From a bacterium (GTDB taxonomy: Bacteria; Zixibacteria; MSB-5A5; CAIYYT01): a stretch of DNA of 64,000 nt. Location of the stretch: contig JADJGC010000023.1 of NCBI GenBank assembly GCA_016708315.1, positions 744,001-808,000 on the forward strand. The letters are read 5' to 3'. Position numbers and translations under genes: made by a program. Positions 1 to 8,957 of this stretch are shown piece by piece (position 1 is the first letter of the stretch; each line of letters starts with the position of its first letter). A model generated the notes under the pieces. That model worked only from the letters and a program-made list of their open reading frames with translations. It was not told the origin of the DNA and ran no database searches.

Positions 1-120
1 AATATTCCTCCGCGAATCTGCGGTTAAGATGCTCTTGGTGGGAAAATGTATGGTTTTGTTGGGTGGGGTGGTTAGGGATATTTTTGACGATATCCTGGTC
101 ACAATCCGCCACAATAATAA

Positions 121-146
121 AGCGGCAGACGTTGCCATCTGCCGCT
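121..146 (-). terminator. Hairpin terminator downstream of htpX
   Basis: A perfect 9-bp inverted repeat (AGCGGCAGA / TCTGCCGCT) with an 8-base loop lies 30 bases past the htpX stop. Read on the minus strand it is followed by a moderately T-rich stretch, consistent with a rho-independent terminator. Bases 1-120 show no gene. Confidence 0.65.
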
Positions 147-175
147 CACCATTTCACATACTTACGAATACTGTA

Positions 176-1024
176 TTATGCAAATCTCATCTGCTCAAGC
201 CGCTTGACGCGCTCTTCCATCGGCGGATGCGTTGAGAACAAACTGGTGATCCCGCCGCGGCCAAAGAGCGGATTGACGATGAACATATGCGCCGTCGCTG
301 GGGAGGCATCCATCGGCACTTTTTGCGCCGCTGTATGCAGCTTGCGCAGAGCATTCGCCAAATCATTGGGATTGCCATGATACTTGGCGCCGCCGGCATC
401 GGCTAAGTATTCGCGCGAACGCGAAATTGCCATCTGAATCATCATCGCCGCAATCGGCGCGATAATCGCCATCGCGATGACAGCTATCGGCGAACCGCCG
501 CGATCGTTGTCGGATCGTCCGCCGCCGAAAATCGCCGCAAATTGCGCCATGTGGGCCAGCATCGAAATCGCACCGGCAAACACTGCCGCGATGGTGCCGA
601 TCAAAATATCGCGATGCTTGATATGCGCCAGCTCGTGGCCAAGCACACCGCGAAGTTCCGGCTCGGTCAGAATGCGCATGATTCCCTGCGTGACAGCTAC
701 CGCCGCGTGCTCCGGATTACGACCGGTCGCGAATGCGTTCGGTGTGTCGTTCGGAACGATGTAAACCTTGGGCATCGGCAACTCTGCCCGCTGTGCCAAT
801 TCGCGCACCATATTGTAAAGACGCGGCTGCTGGGCTTCGGTGACTTCCTGCGCCTTGTACATCTTGAGGACGATCTTGTCCGAGAACCAATAACTGAAAA
901 AGTTCATTCCCAGCGCGAAGACGAAGGCGATTACCATTCCGCCTTGACCGCCCAGCGCGTAACCAATCCCGACAGCCAATACCATCAACAAGGCCATCAG
1001 GAAGGTCGTTTTCATTGTGTTCAT
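176..1024 (-). CDS. htpX: HtpX-type M48 membrane zinc metalloprotease
   Basis: A 282-residue membrane metalloprotease. In this family it degrades misfolded inner-membrane proteins with its active site in the cytoplasm. Two N-terminal membrane segments (about residues 8-25 and 30-46) precede the catalytic HELAH motif at residues 130-134. The downstream SREYLADA motif carries the third zinc ligand, and further hydrophobic segments lie near residues 145-200. Length matches the family (280-300). The ATG at 1024 is supported by GGAGG 10 bases upstream; an internal ATG at 1015 sits too far from it. It is last in the minus-strand run but separated from hprK by about 210 bp, so it may have its own promoter. 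Confidence 0.93.
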   Translation of the reverse strand: MNTMKTTFLMALLMVLAVGIGYALGGQGGMVIAFVFALGMNFFSYWFSDKIVLKMYKAQEVTEAQQPRLYNMVRELAQRAELPMPKVYIVPNDTPNAFATGRNPEHAAVAVTQGIMRILTEPELRGVLGHELAHIKHRDILIGTIAAVFAGAISMLAHMAQFAAIFGGGRSDNDRGGSPIAVIAMAIIAPIAAMMIQMAISRSREYLADAGGAKYHGNPNDLANALRKLHTAAQKVPMDASPATAHMFIVNPLFGRGGITSLFSTHPPMEERVKRLEQMRFA

Positions 1025-1233
1025 TATTTCAAAACCTCCATCACTTTCACTTCAAGCGACGCTTCTACCTGCGTCATATCGCTACATTATACGCAACCCG
1101 CCGGTAAGTTCACCAGCGAATTCGATTCGATACATTAAACGGTGTTGGGGGAGTTACAGTTCCAGAAATCGGAACGCTCCGGCGAGCTTGCCGCCGGGAA
1201 GGCACATCATATCAACGGGATACGGTGATTCAG

Positions 1234-2202
1234 CTATTCGAAATCCGACTCGAGATAGTCCATCGTCATTTGCTGGCGGTGGATGCGTTCCGACAGGCGC
1301 TTGGACAACGCTTCCGCCGCGTTTTCACCATAGACCTTGAGCATATGATTCATCGCGATCACTTCGGAAATGACGGTGATATTCTTGCCGGGCGAAATCG
1401 GAATCGTGACGACCGGAATTTCAACGCCAAGCACCGTCGTGTAGCGCTCTTCCAATCCAAGGCGTTCATACTGCGAGCCGCCTTCCCAGACCGAGAGCCG
1501 GACCTCAACCTCGACGCGCTTCTGCAAACGGATAGCGCGAATACCAAACAGCTTCTCGATATCAATTACGCCGATGCCGCGCACTTCCATGTGATGCCCC
1601 AGCAGTTCGTTGCTCTGCCCGATGATTGTCGATTGCGCTTTGCGGGTGATCTTGACCATGTCGTCGGCGACCAGGCGATGTCCGCGCTCGACCAAGTCGA
1701 GTGCGCATTCCGATTTGCCGATTCCCGACTTGCCGGTATACAACAGGCCGACGCCGTACACATCGACGAGCGTGCCGTGCTTGGTTATTGATGGCGCGAA
1801 GATGTTATCGAGAATTGTCGAAAGGCGCGTGATGAAGTCGGTTGTCGACATCCGCGTTGACAATAGCGGCACTTTGGCGCGGTCGGCAACTTCCATCATT
1901 TCCTTTGTCGGAGCGATTCCCTTGGTCACAACCAAAACCGGCACCGGAAACGAAGTGAGTTTCTCCATCGATTCGGTGCGCTGTTTCGGCGACAGCGAAG
2001 TCAGATATGTCAGCTCGGTTTCACCGAATACCTGCACGCGCTTATAGGCAAATCTGTCGGTATAACCTGCCAACGCCAGACCTGGGCGGAAGATTTCGTT
2101 GGTTTGGATTGCGCGGTCGACGCCTTCGGCGCCGGCAAGTAGCGTCATGTCGAGAATCTCTCGACGTTCTTTCATTAATTTTTCAACGGTAAGTGCGGCC
2201 AT
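1234..2202 (-). CDS. hprK: HPr kinase/phosphorylase
   Basis: A 322-residue bifunctional kinase/phosphorylase that acts on a serine of HPr-type carrier proteins. The N-terminal DRTGG-like domain covers about residues 1-130. The catalytic domain follows, with HGTLVD (His about 141), a Walker A loop GKSGIGKS at about 157-164 and the HPrK signature MEVRGIGVIDI near 207. Length is usual. It lies in the widely conserved rpoN-hpf-hprK neighbourhood. No HPr, EI or EIIA gene is in this window, so its substrate here is unknown. In bacteria with incomplete PTS it is inferred to act in regulation rather than sugar uptake. Confidence 0.93.
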   Translation of the reverse strand: MAALTVEKLMKERREILDMTLLAGAEGVDRAIQTNEIFRPGLALAGYTDRFAYKRVQVFGETELTYLTSLSPKQRTESMEKLTSFPVPVLVVTKGIAPTKEMMEVADRAKVPLLSTRMSTTDFITRLSTILDNIFAPSITKHGTLVDVYGVGLLYTGKSGIGKSECALDLVERGHRLVADDMVKITRKAQSTIIGQSNELLGHHMEVRGIGVIDIEKLFGIRAIRLQKRVEVEVRLSVWEGGSQYERLGLEERYTTVLGVEIPVVTIPISPGKNITVISEVIAMNHMLKVYGENAAEALSKRLSERIHRQQMTMDYLESDFE

Positions 2203-2261
2203 AATTGCTTTCCTCGGAAGTCAATCTATGCGCTTGAATGTGAAAAGCAATAAATAATATA

Positions 2262-2395
2262 GATTTGAGCAGGACGGATGAGGCTCCGTGGGTGGCAGAC
2301 GCCCATCGGCCGTCCCAGAAGTCAAGTCAGAGACAGGTGCCCCACCGCTTGCGGTGGGATAGTCCGTGGTCGGCAGACGTCACGTACATACTCGT
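2262..2395. repeat. Palindrome-bearing intergenic repeat (left flank)
   Basis: This noncoding stretch holds the near-perfect hairpin CCCACCGCTTGCGGTGGG (2341-2358) and two similar phrases, GTGGGTGGCAGACG and GTGGTCGGCAGACG, about 80 bases apart. Its style differs from nearby intergenic DNA and is like the hairpin at 3100-3117 on the other side of the neighbouring gene. I infer an interspersed palindromic repeat, not a gene. Confidence 0.5.
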
Positions 2396-2424
2396 TTCGA
2401 CTAAGGTGAAATAGGACTATTGAA

Positions 2425-3036
2425 ATGATACGACCTTTGGCTGTCATTCTATTTCTTGTCGCACTGGGCTTGTGCCAAGACGCGCAAGCTCAGGACAAGA
2501 ATGTCACATCGCAGCCTGTAACCGATACAATGGCGAAAACCTCGACAGCGGTTCACGATTCTACTCAAAGCAAAGCACTTGAAGTGATGAATACCTTGCG
2601 CAGATGGAAGGACGATACTGCGCTGATCAAGTTCATCACGGGACTCGGCTACAAGACCAAGGGCCGATCGACACAATCATTTGACTCGGTGTTTGTAAGA
2701 TACGTCAATTCGGACGAGTATGACCCGGAGTTTGTGTCTGAATTCGGAATACGCATTACGGCAATCTCTATCTTTCTCTTCCAACTTTCTGAGCCGTTCA
2801 GAGCCCGGTTAGAAAAGGATTCCACAATTGTCGAGCCTGATTCAGCAAACATAATCGAGAGACGCGCTCTCACGATGGTCGGCTGGCCGGCGCTGGAACG
2901 TGTTTGTAACGAAAACGGAATCGAATTCCCGCCTCCGCTACCTCCGCTTCTACATTCGAAGCTGAGAAAGGTGCTTCCTCTCGATCCCAGTACTCCCGAC
3001 TATGACCTCAAGAGAGGACTTGAGAAACTCCAGTAG
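2425..3036 (+). CDS. Hypothetical secreted protein
   Basis: A 203-residue protein I do not recognise. Residues 1-23 form a clear signal peptide (hydrophobic core LAVILFLVALGL, then QDAQAQ), so it is exported. The remainder is charged, without membrane segments or a known motif. A proline-rich stretch (FPPPLPPLL) lies near residue 167. It is the only plus-strand gene inside the otherwise minus-strand rpoN-hprK cluster and is flanked on both sides by palindromic repeats, which suggests later insertion. The ATG follows a weak purine-rich site (AAGGTGAAATAGG). Expression and function are unknown. Confidence 0.7.
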   Translation: MIRPLAVILFLVALGLCQDAQAQDKNVTSQPVTDTMAKTSTAVHDSTQSKALEVMNTLRRWKDDTALIKFITGLGYKTKGRSTQSFDSVFVRYVNSDEYDPEFVSEFGIRITAISIFLFQLSEPFRARLEKDSTIVEPDSANIIERRALTMVGWPALERVCNENGIEFPPPLPPLLHSKLRKVLPLDPSTPDYDLKRGLEKLQ

Positions 3037-3099
3037 GCTTACAGGCAGGTAACAGACGCCGATGTTTGCTGTGCGTTGTTCATGGTGGTCAATGCAAAT

Positions 3100-3117
3100 G
3101 TCCGACTGAAGTCGGAC
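3100..3117. repeat. Short palindrome GTCCGACT-GA-AGTCGGAC
   Basis: An 8-bp perfect inverted repeat with a 2-base centre lies in the short intergenic stretch after the secreted-protein gene. It has no T tract, so it is unlikely to be a terminator. It mirrors the palindromic sequence on the gene's other side and may belong to the same repeat class. Confidence 0.5.
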
Positions 3118-3159
3118 CCACAGACTTCTTGCTTCATTTGCGCTCGGTTTAGACAACAA

Positions 3160-3191
3160 AACGGCGGCAGGAATCGCTTCCCACCGCCGTT
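3160..3191 (-). terminator. Terminator of hpf
   Basis: The 8-bp stem AACGGCGG / CCGCCGTT encloses a 16-base loop. On the minus strand it is followed by a T-rich run (TTTTGTTGT). It lies 29 bp past the hpf stop and separates it from the convergent secreted-protein gene. Confidence 0.75.
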
Positions 3192-3220
3192 ATTTCTGGA
3201 TACAATTTCAGAATCAGCGC

Positions 3221-3577
3221 TTAGTACTCGACCTCGTCAACCTTTGTTGAAAGGTCAACCTTGGCTTTCTTCTCAGAAAGACCCTTCTGATCGCGCTCTT
3301 TGAGTTTGCCTTTGTGCTTCTTCAGTTGCGCAGCCATCTTATCTGTCACCATTTCGATAGTTGCGAACATATCTTCAGTCGAAGCCTTCGACACTAATTT
3401 CGATTTTGAGACCGTCATGGTCAACTCGCCCTCGCAGCGAAACGCGTCCTGCGACAGCACGAGATTGGCGGAAATAATGTTGTCGAAAAACTTATCCAAC
3501 TTCTCGATTTCACTAATTGCCCGCGCCTTGATCTTGTCCTCCACTTCATAACGCCGTCCGGTGACTTTGATTTGCAT
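3221..3577 (-). CDS. hpf: Ribosome hibernation promoting factor / sigma-54 modulation protein
   Basis: A small ribosome-binding protein (118 residues from the chosen start) that blocks the mRNA/tRNA channel in resting ribosomes. The N-terminal beta-alpha-beta-beta-beta-alpha fold is recognisable from MQIKVTGRRYEVEDKIK and the basic helix FATIEMVTDKMAAQLKKHKGKLKER. The tail is short and charged, without the ribosome-dimerising domain of long HPF. I place the start at the ATG at 3577 because AAAGGAG lies 6 bases upstream; the in-frame ATG at 3595 has no such site. It sits between glpX and hprK downstream of rpoN, the usual place for this gene. Confidence 0.9.
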   Translation of the reverse strand: MQIKVTGRRYEVEDKIKARAISEIEKLDKFFDNIISANLVLSQDAFRCEGELTMTVSKSKLVSKASTEDMFATIEMVTDKMAAQLKKHKGKLKERDQKGLSEKKAKVDLSTKVDEVEY

Positions 3578-3621
3578 AAACGGCTCCTTTCCCACTGAAG
3601 GATATTATCCTTCGAAAAAGT

Positions 3622-4575
3622 TTATTCAGGTCCACTGTGATAGTGGTGAAATGTTTCGATAAAACGGATCGTGCGTGTTTGCAGGCGCATCACCACCGAG
3701 TGGGTGTTTGAGCCTTCGCGGCTGAACCGTACTCCATCGAGCAGTTCGCCGTCGGTGACGCCGGTCGCACAGAACATCACATCGTGTCCCATCGCCAGTT
3801 CGTCGGACTTGTAAATCTTGTCCAGATCTTTGACACCCATTCTGGTCGCGCGCTCGCGCTCTTCGTTGTTCTGAAAGCGCAATTTGCCCTGTATCTCTCC
3901 ACCGAGGCATCGTAATGCCGCCGCAGCCAAAACGCCTTCCGGGGCGCCGCCGATACCCATCAATACATCTACGCCGGTATCGGGCCGGGCAGTGGCAATT
4001 GCTGCCGAAACGTCCCCATCTGATATAAGCCGGATACGGGCTCCAAGTTTCCTAATTCGTGCAATTAAATCATTATGTCGCGGCCGGTCGAGGACGGCAA
4101 TCGTCAACTCTTCCATTTTCATCTTCTTGGCTTCGCGAATCTGCTGGAGGTTGGTCTCAAACGGCTTGTCGAGGTCGATAGCTTCGCGCGCCTGATACCC
4201 GACAGCGATCTTCTCCATGTAGGTATCCGGAGCGTGCAGGAAGCATCCGCTCGGTCCCAAGGCCACGACCGACATGGCGTTCGGGCGGCCATAAGCGCAA
4301 GAATCGGTGCATTCCAGAGGGTCAAGGGCAATATCCATCGCCTTGCCGGTGCCTTTGCCGACCTTCTCGCCGATATAGAGCATCGGTGCCTCGTCGCGTT
4401 CCCCTTCGCCGATTACCACTGTGCCATTGAAATCGAGGGCATTGAAGCGTTCGCGCATCGACTCGACAGCAGCCCGGTCGGCTGAGTCTTTGTCGCCGCG
4501 CCCCATCCACTGGGCACAGGAAAGCGCTGCCGCCTCAGTCACCCGCACCATTTCCAATGCCATATTTCTATCCAT
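3622..4575 (-). CDS. glpX: Class II fructose-1,6-bisphosphatase (GlpX)
   Basis: A 317-residue metal-dependent phosphatase that converts fructose 1,6-bisphosphate to fructose 6-phosphate in gluconeogenesis. Visible motifs are GEGERDEAPML near residue 55, the metal-site segment DPLECTDSCAYGRPNAMSV near 86, and GIGGAPEGVLAAAAL near 206. Length matches the family. The DPLE motif is normally followed by Gly-Thr; here the Gly is Cys. A second ATG at codon 5 is possible and neither has a good ribosome site. It lies between rpoN and hpf on the same strand and is probably cotranscribed with hpf (45-bp gap). Confidence 0.92.
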   Translation of the reverse strand: MDRNMALEMVRVTEAAALSCAQWMGRGDKDSADRAAVESMRERFNALDFNGTVVIGEGERDEAPMLYIGEKVGKGTGKAMDIALDPLECTDSCAYGRPNAMSVVALGPSGCFLHAPDTYMEKIAVGYQAREAIDLDKPFETNLQQIREAKKMKMEELTIAVLDRPRHNDLIARIRKLGARIRLISDGDVSAAIATARPDTGVDVLMGIGGAPEGVLAAAALRCLGGEIQGKLRFQNNEERERATRMGVKDLDKIYKSDELAMGHDVMFCATGVTDGELLDGVRFSREGSNTHSVVMRLQTRTIRFIETFHHYHSGPE

Positions 4576-4706
4576 GGGTCAGCGCTGTATATATGATGTT
4601 AAACGGGGTTTCGAAAGAAAAGAAAGTTGATTCTGGAGGACCATGTGCTCTTCTATCAAAAAATGCCAATCGGGTCCGAAAGCGCCTCTGCCGGCGCGAT
4701 CACTTT

Positions 4707-6107
4707 TTAGGTTGCACGGCGGCGGAAACGCGCCGGCAAGATTTTGAGTTCTTCGCGGTATTTGGTGACCGTGCGCCGGGCGATCTTGATATCCTTTTCG
4801 GTCAGCATCTGGAATATCTCCTGATCCGACAACGGTTTGGCCGCGTCTTCCTTGGCGATGATTTCCTCAATTAGCTGCTTCACCGAACGCTTGGCTACCT
4901 CTTCGCCATCCTGCATTTTCACACCGGAGTTGAAGAAGTATTTTATCTCAAAGACGCCGTGCGGAGTCTGCACGTACTTGTCGGAGGATACACGCGAAAT
5001 CGTGGCCACATTCATTTCGACGATGGTGGCGATGTCTTCCATAGTGAGCGGGCGAAGATGCTCTACTCCGCGCTCAAACCACTCCATCTGCTCTGTCACA
5101 ATGGCATGCATGACGCGAATCATTGTGTTGCGACGCTGGTTGATGGCATTCAACAGCCAGCGAGCTTGTTCGAGTTTCTCGCGGACATATACCTTTGTCT
5201 CTTTGGGTGTATTATTGCCGCGTTTGAGCAGTTCCTTGTAACCGGCGTTAACGCGCAGTTGCGGGATGTTGCGGTCATTGTGCGAAATCACCCACTCATC
5301 ACCGACCTTGTCGACAATCAAGTCTGGGACAACTGCGGCGGCGGCACGCGAGAAACGGCCATAAGCCGGACGCGGCGAAAGTCCTTTGATGACTTCCATT
5401 GCTTCTTGCACCCGCTCGAGCGAAACGCCCATTGATTTCGATAGCTGTTGGAAGCTCTTCTTATCGAGTGATTCGAGATGCTCTTCGACGATTCGATAGA
5501 CCAGATTGTTATCGATGTGGCGATCACGCAACTGCAGCAATAACGACTCTTTTAAGTCGCGCGCACCGACACCGGGCGGGTCAAAACGCTGAATCTTGAT
5601 CAGTATCCGCTCGACCTTTTCCGGATCGACCTTGAGCTGCTCGCCCAATTCTTCAATCGAACAGGAGAGATAACCGGCCTCATCGATATTACCAATGATA
5701 AACTCGCCGATTTCGATATCATCTCCCGTAAGTTTGAGATAGGTTAACTGCTCAAGCAGATGTTCATAGAGAGACTTTTCACCGGCAACGCTAAACTCCG
5801 GCATCTCTTCGCCGTCACCGGTCTTGAATTCTTTATAATTGTAGTCTTCATTGTCGCGGAGATATTCATCCCAGTCAATCTTCTCATCGTCTTTTTTGGC
5901 GGGAGTCTCGGCTACGAGATCAGTAGCAGCTTTGTCTTGCTCGAGTTCGAGTTCCTGGACTTCGATTTCTTCAAGGAGAGGATTGACCGAGAGTTCTTGG
6001 CGCAACACCTGCTCGAGCTTGAGGATCGGCATCTGGAGCATTTTCAGCGATTGAATGAGCTGTGGAGCGAGCTTGAGTGAGAGTTTCTGAGTCAGTTCCA
6101 ATCGCAT
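4707..6107 (-). CDS. rpoN: RNA polymerase sigma-54 factor
   Basis: A 466-residue alternative sigma factor that recognises -24/-12 promoters and needs an AAA+ activator to open DNA. The glutamine/leucine-rich activator-contact region is at residues 1-48 (QKLSLKLAPQLIQSLKMLQMP), followed by an acidic linker (about 50-115). Core-binding and DNA-binding domains follow, and the diagnostic RpoN box ARRTVTKYRE is at about 443-452. All domains are present and length is normal. It is downstream of lptB, the classic arrangement. No sigma-54 activator gene is in this window. Confidence 0.97.
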   Translation of the reverse strand: MRLELTQKLSLKLAPQLIQSLKMLQMPILKLEQVLRQELSVNPLLEEIEVQELELEQDKAATDLVAETPAKKDDEKIDWDEYLRDNEDYNYKEFKTGDGEEMPEFSVAGEKSLYEHLLEQLTYLKLTGDDIEIGEFIIGNIDEAGYLSCSIEELGEQLKVDPEKVERILIKIQRFDPPGVGARDLKESLLLQLRDRHIDNNLVYRIVEEHLESLDKKSFQQLSKSMGVSLERVQEAMEVIKGLSPRPAYGRFSRAAAAVVPDLIVDKVGDEWVISHNDRNIPQLRVNAGYKELLKRGNNTPKETKVYVREKLEQARWLLNAINQRRNTMIRVMHAIVTEQMEWFERGVEHLRPLTMEDIATIVEMNVATISRVSSDKYVQTPHGVFEIKYFFNSGVKMQDGEEVAKRSVKQLIEEIIAKEDAAKPLSDQEIFQMLTEKDIKIARRTVTKYREELKILPARFRRRAT

Positions 6108-6215
6108 ATTATCTAGTTGCCCTGTATGATGTTAACGCTTCCTGCTATCTGTTACTTCAGTTATCGGCTAATCTCGCGGTCAATTTAACCGGAAACTCTC
6201 GCCCAGATAAATCTT

Positions 6216-6905
6216 TCAGGCTTCCGGATCTGATGCCAAATACTCCGCCGTTCCAGCCTTAAGTATCTTGCCATCGCACATGATGTAAGCCCGATCAATT
6301 GTTTGCAATGTCTCGCGTACATTGTGGTCAGTAATTAGAATTCCGAGTCCCTTGTTCTTCAAGGTATCTATTATACGCTGAATATCCTCTACTGCAATTG
6401 GGTCGATTCCGGCAAATGGCTCATCCAGGAGCAAGAAACTTGGCCTTAGAACCAACGCGCGGGCAATTTCGACCCTGCGACGTTCGCCACCCGAAAGCTG
6501 ATATCCTTTGGACTTGGCGAGACGCAGAACATCCAGTTCTTCCAATATCCCAGTAACCCGCTCGACACGTTCCTTCTTGCGCAATCTAAGCGTTTCCGCA
6601 ACCGCCATGACATTCTGCCAAACGGTCAATTTCCTGAAAATCGATGGTTCCTGCGCTAGATAGCCTATACCCAATCGGGCGCGGCGATACATAGCCAATC
6701 CGGTGATAACCCGGTCATCCAGCAGAACCTTGCCTGACTGCGGACGGATGAATCCGATCACCATATAGAATGTCGTTGTCTTGCCGGCGCCGTTCGGTCC
6801 GAGAAGTCCAACAACCTCGCCTTGGTTGACTTCGATCGAGATTTCGTTAACGACCTTGCGTTTGCGATAGGTCTTGACCAGATCCAGACAATGCAGTTTC
6901 GCCAT
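6216..6905 (-). CDS. lptB: LPS export ABC transporter ATPase LptB
   Basis: A 229-residue ATPase that powers LptFG-driven extraction of lipopolysaccharide from the inner membrane. Walker A GPNGAGKTT (about 36-44), the signature LSGGERRRVEIARAL, Walker B FLLLDEPFAGIDP and the H-loop ITDHNVRETL are all present, and their wording is typical of LptB. ATG at 6905 is preferred over an in-frame TTG at 6908. It sits about 110 bp upstream of rpoN on the same strand. It supports an LPS-bearing outer membrane. No lptA or lptC gene is seen in the window. Confidence 0.93.
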   Translation of the reverse strand: MAKLHCLDLVKTYRKRKVVNEISIEVNQGEVVGLLGPNGAGKTTTFYMVIGFIRPQSGKVLLDDRVITGLAMYRRARLGIGYLAQEPSIFRKLTVWQNVMAVAETLRLRKKERVERVTGILEELDVLRLAKSKGYQLSGGERRRVEIARALVLRPSFLLLDEPFAGIDPIAVEDIQRIIDTLKNKGLGILITDHNVRETLQTIDRAYIMCDGKILKAGTAEYLASDPEA

Positions 6906-6985
6906 CAAGACTTATACTAATGTGTTTAGTGAGGAATGACCAGAATTTTGAGGCAATTAGGGCGCAGATTGCCCAATTTACCGCC

Positions 6986-7687
6986 CTAATGTTGCTCGGA
7001 TGAGCCGTTTCCGTTGCCATTAAGGGACTGCACAATGACGCCGTCCTTGATCATGATCGTCCGTTTGGTCCGCTTGGCGACATTAGGGTCGTGGGTAATC
7101 ATCAGTATCGTCGTTCCCGACTTCCACAGCTCTTCGAAGATATTCATAATCTCCGCTCCAGATCTGGAGTCGAGGTTGCCTGTGGGCTCGTCTGCGAGGA
7201 TTAGTTTTGGGCTGTTTGCCAACGCACGAGCAATCGCCACGCGCTGCATTTCACCGCCGGACAATTCTGTCGGCTTGTGGTCCATACGGTCACCGAGCCC
7301 GACGCGAGTAAGCAACCGCGTGACAGTCTCTTTTCTATCTTTCTGGGATGCACCGGCGAAGATCATCGGCAATTCGACATTTTCGTAAGCAGTCGCATAC
7401 GGCAACAAGTTGAAGTTCTGAAATACAAATCCAATCTTCTTGTTCCGGACTTCGGCAAGTTGATTACCATTGAATTGGTCTACCCGCTCGCCATCGAGGA
7501 AGAATTCACCCTCGGATGGCGTATCCAGACACCCGACGATATTCATCAGAGTCGATTTGCCGGAACCGGACGGTCCGACAATACTGACAAATTCGCCGCC
7601 CTTTAGTTCAAGATCCAATCCCTTGAGAGCTTCAACTGCGACCTTGCCGGTGGCGTAGAGTTTTCTAATGCCGTTCATCTTTATCAT
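6986..7687 (-). CDS. MacB/LolD-type ABC transporter ATPase
   Basis: A 233-residue ATP-binding subunit of a type VII (MacB/LolD/FtsE-like) transporter. Walker A GPSGSGKST (about 39-47), Q-loop region FVFQNFNLLPYATAYENV, signature LSGGEMQRVAIARAL and Walker B LILADEPTGNLDS are intact. It is the last gene of a four-gene minus-strand operon with two MacB-type permeases and a periplasmic fusion protein. GAGG precedes the ATG at 7687. The cargo is unknown; relatives move lipoproteins, peptides or toxic compounds across the envelope using mechanotransmission. Confidence 0.92.
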   Translation of the reverse strand: MIKMNGIRKLYATGKVAVEALKGLDLELKGGEFVSIVGPSGSGKSTLMNIVGCLDTPSEGEFFLDGERVDQFNGNQLAEVRNKKIGFVFQNFNLLPYATAYENVELPMIFAGASQKDRKETVTRLLTRVGLGDRMDHKPTELSGGEMQRVAIARALANSPKLILADEPTGNLDSRSGAEIMNIFEELWKSGTTILMITHDPNVAKRTKRTIMIKDGVIVQSLNGNGNGSSEQH

Positions 7688-7705
7688 TGTGTCATTACCT
7701 CGTGC

Positions 7706-8956
7706 TTACTCGTATCTCAGCGATTCAACCGGGTTCACCGAAGCCGCTCTTCGCGCCGGGAAGAACCCCGCAATCAGGCCGATGAATCCAAGAATCGTAA
7801 CTGTTACCAAACCTATTGTCATCGAAATAGTCGGTTTCCCTAACCATGTCAGTGCCTCGTTGTTGAGGTCTACTCTTTCAAAGAACCCGCATACGCCCTG
7901 CGCCACCAGTATTCCGATGAGCCCGCCGATACCGCAAATCAGAACTGCTTCAAGAATAAACTGTCCCATAATCTGGCGCTTCTTGGCGCCGAGGGCCATC
8001 TTGACACCGATCTCCACAGTACGCTCTTTGATGGCAGCATACATAATATTGGCGACTCCGACTCCGGCAATCGACAATGAGAAGAAACCCATCACGCCGA
8101 AAAACACTTGAAGTCCCAGCATGATTTTGTCCATCGTTTTCTGACCCTCGATTACATCCCAGATCGACATTGCGGCCTTGTCCTTCGGATCAAATTTCTG
8201 CCGCTTGCCGACGACCTCGTAGATTCGCGACTTAACAAACTCCGATTGGTTTACATCGCGCGGCTTGATCACAAGGTTGTTATACCGGAGATTGCCCCAG
8301 ATTGCCGAATGTGTAGTCGCGGGAATTGCAACTTTGTTGTTGTCGGGACCGGAATAGGAACCCATCTGCTGTTTCTTGACCTGCACACCAATAACGGTAA
8401 ACGGCATATTGTCGATTGTGATAATCTTGCCGACAGGGTCCTCAATCCCAAACAGCTCCGTCGCCATCTTATCGCCCAGAAATGCCACTCGGCGGCGTTT
8501 GCTCATGTCCAGTTCATTGATGAAGCGTCCACCCGGCATCGGATAGTGTGCCCGCATCGTTTCGAAACTTGGGAATAGTCCGTTGGTTCTTCCAGAGATG
8601 GTCTTCTTTCCATAGCTGATCGATGTCCCCCAATTGAAGTAGTCAGCTCCGACCTTTTCGATTTCGGGAATCTGCCGCTGGATTTCTTGCAAGTCTTCGG
8701 GGTAGAATCGAATTCGCCGTCCCTTGCCAAGACCTTCGTATGGAACCGTTGTCTGGCCACCCCAAATTATCAGGATGCCTTCGCCAAGTCCTTTGCTATT
8801 CTCGGCGAATTGCGCCTTGAGGCCTTCTGCAAATGCCAGCAACAGTACGATTGACAATGTACCCCACAGCACCGCAATCAGCGTAAGCGTCATGCGCTTC
8901 TTGTTGGCGCGCAAGTCGCGCCAGAACAACCTGACGAACAGCAGAGAGTTGATCAT
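7706..8956 (-). CDS. MacB-type ABC transporter permease (copy 2)
   Basis: A 416-residue permease with the MacB layout: one N-terminal membrane helix (about residues 22-45), a large periplasmic domain (about 50-280) and three C-terminal helices of an FtsX domain (about 290-405). The cytoplasmic motif IKERTVEIGVKMALGAKKRQI and the C-terminal FPARRAASVNPVESLRYE are hallmarks of the family. Its ATG lies one base past the stop of the upstream permease, so the two are translationally linked. It is paralogous to its neighbour, and the two probably form a heterodimer with the shared ATPase. Confidence 0.92.
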   Translation of the reverse strand: MINSLLFVRLFWRDLRANKKRMTLTLIAVLWGTLSIVLLLAFAEGLKAQFAENSKGLGEGILIIWGGQTTVPYEGLGKGRRIRFYPEDLQEIQRQIPEIEKVGADYFNWGTSISYGKKTISGRTNGLFPSFETMRAHYPMPGGRFINELDMSKRRRVAFLGDKMATELFGIEDPVGKIITIDNMPFTVIGVQVKKQQMGSYSGPDNNKVAIPATTHSAIWGNLRYNNLVIKPRDVNQSEFVKSRIYEVVGKRQKFDPKDKAAMSIWDVIEGQKTMDKIMLGLQVFFGVMGFFSLSIAGVGVANIMYAAIKERTVEIGVKMALGAKKRQIMGQFILEAVLICGIGGLIGILVAQGVCGFFERVDLNNEALTWLGKPTISMTIGLVTVTILGFIGLIAGFFPARRAASVNPVESLRYE

Positions 8957-8957
8957 A

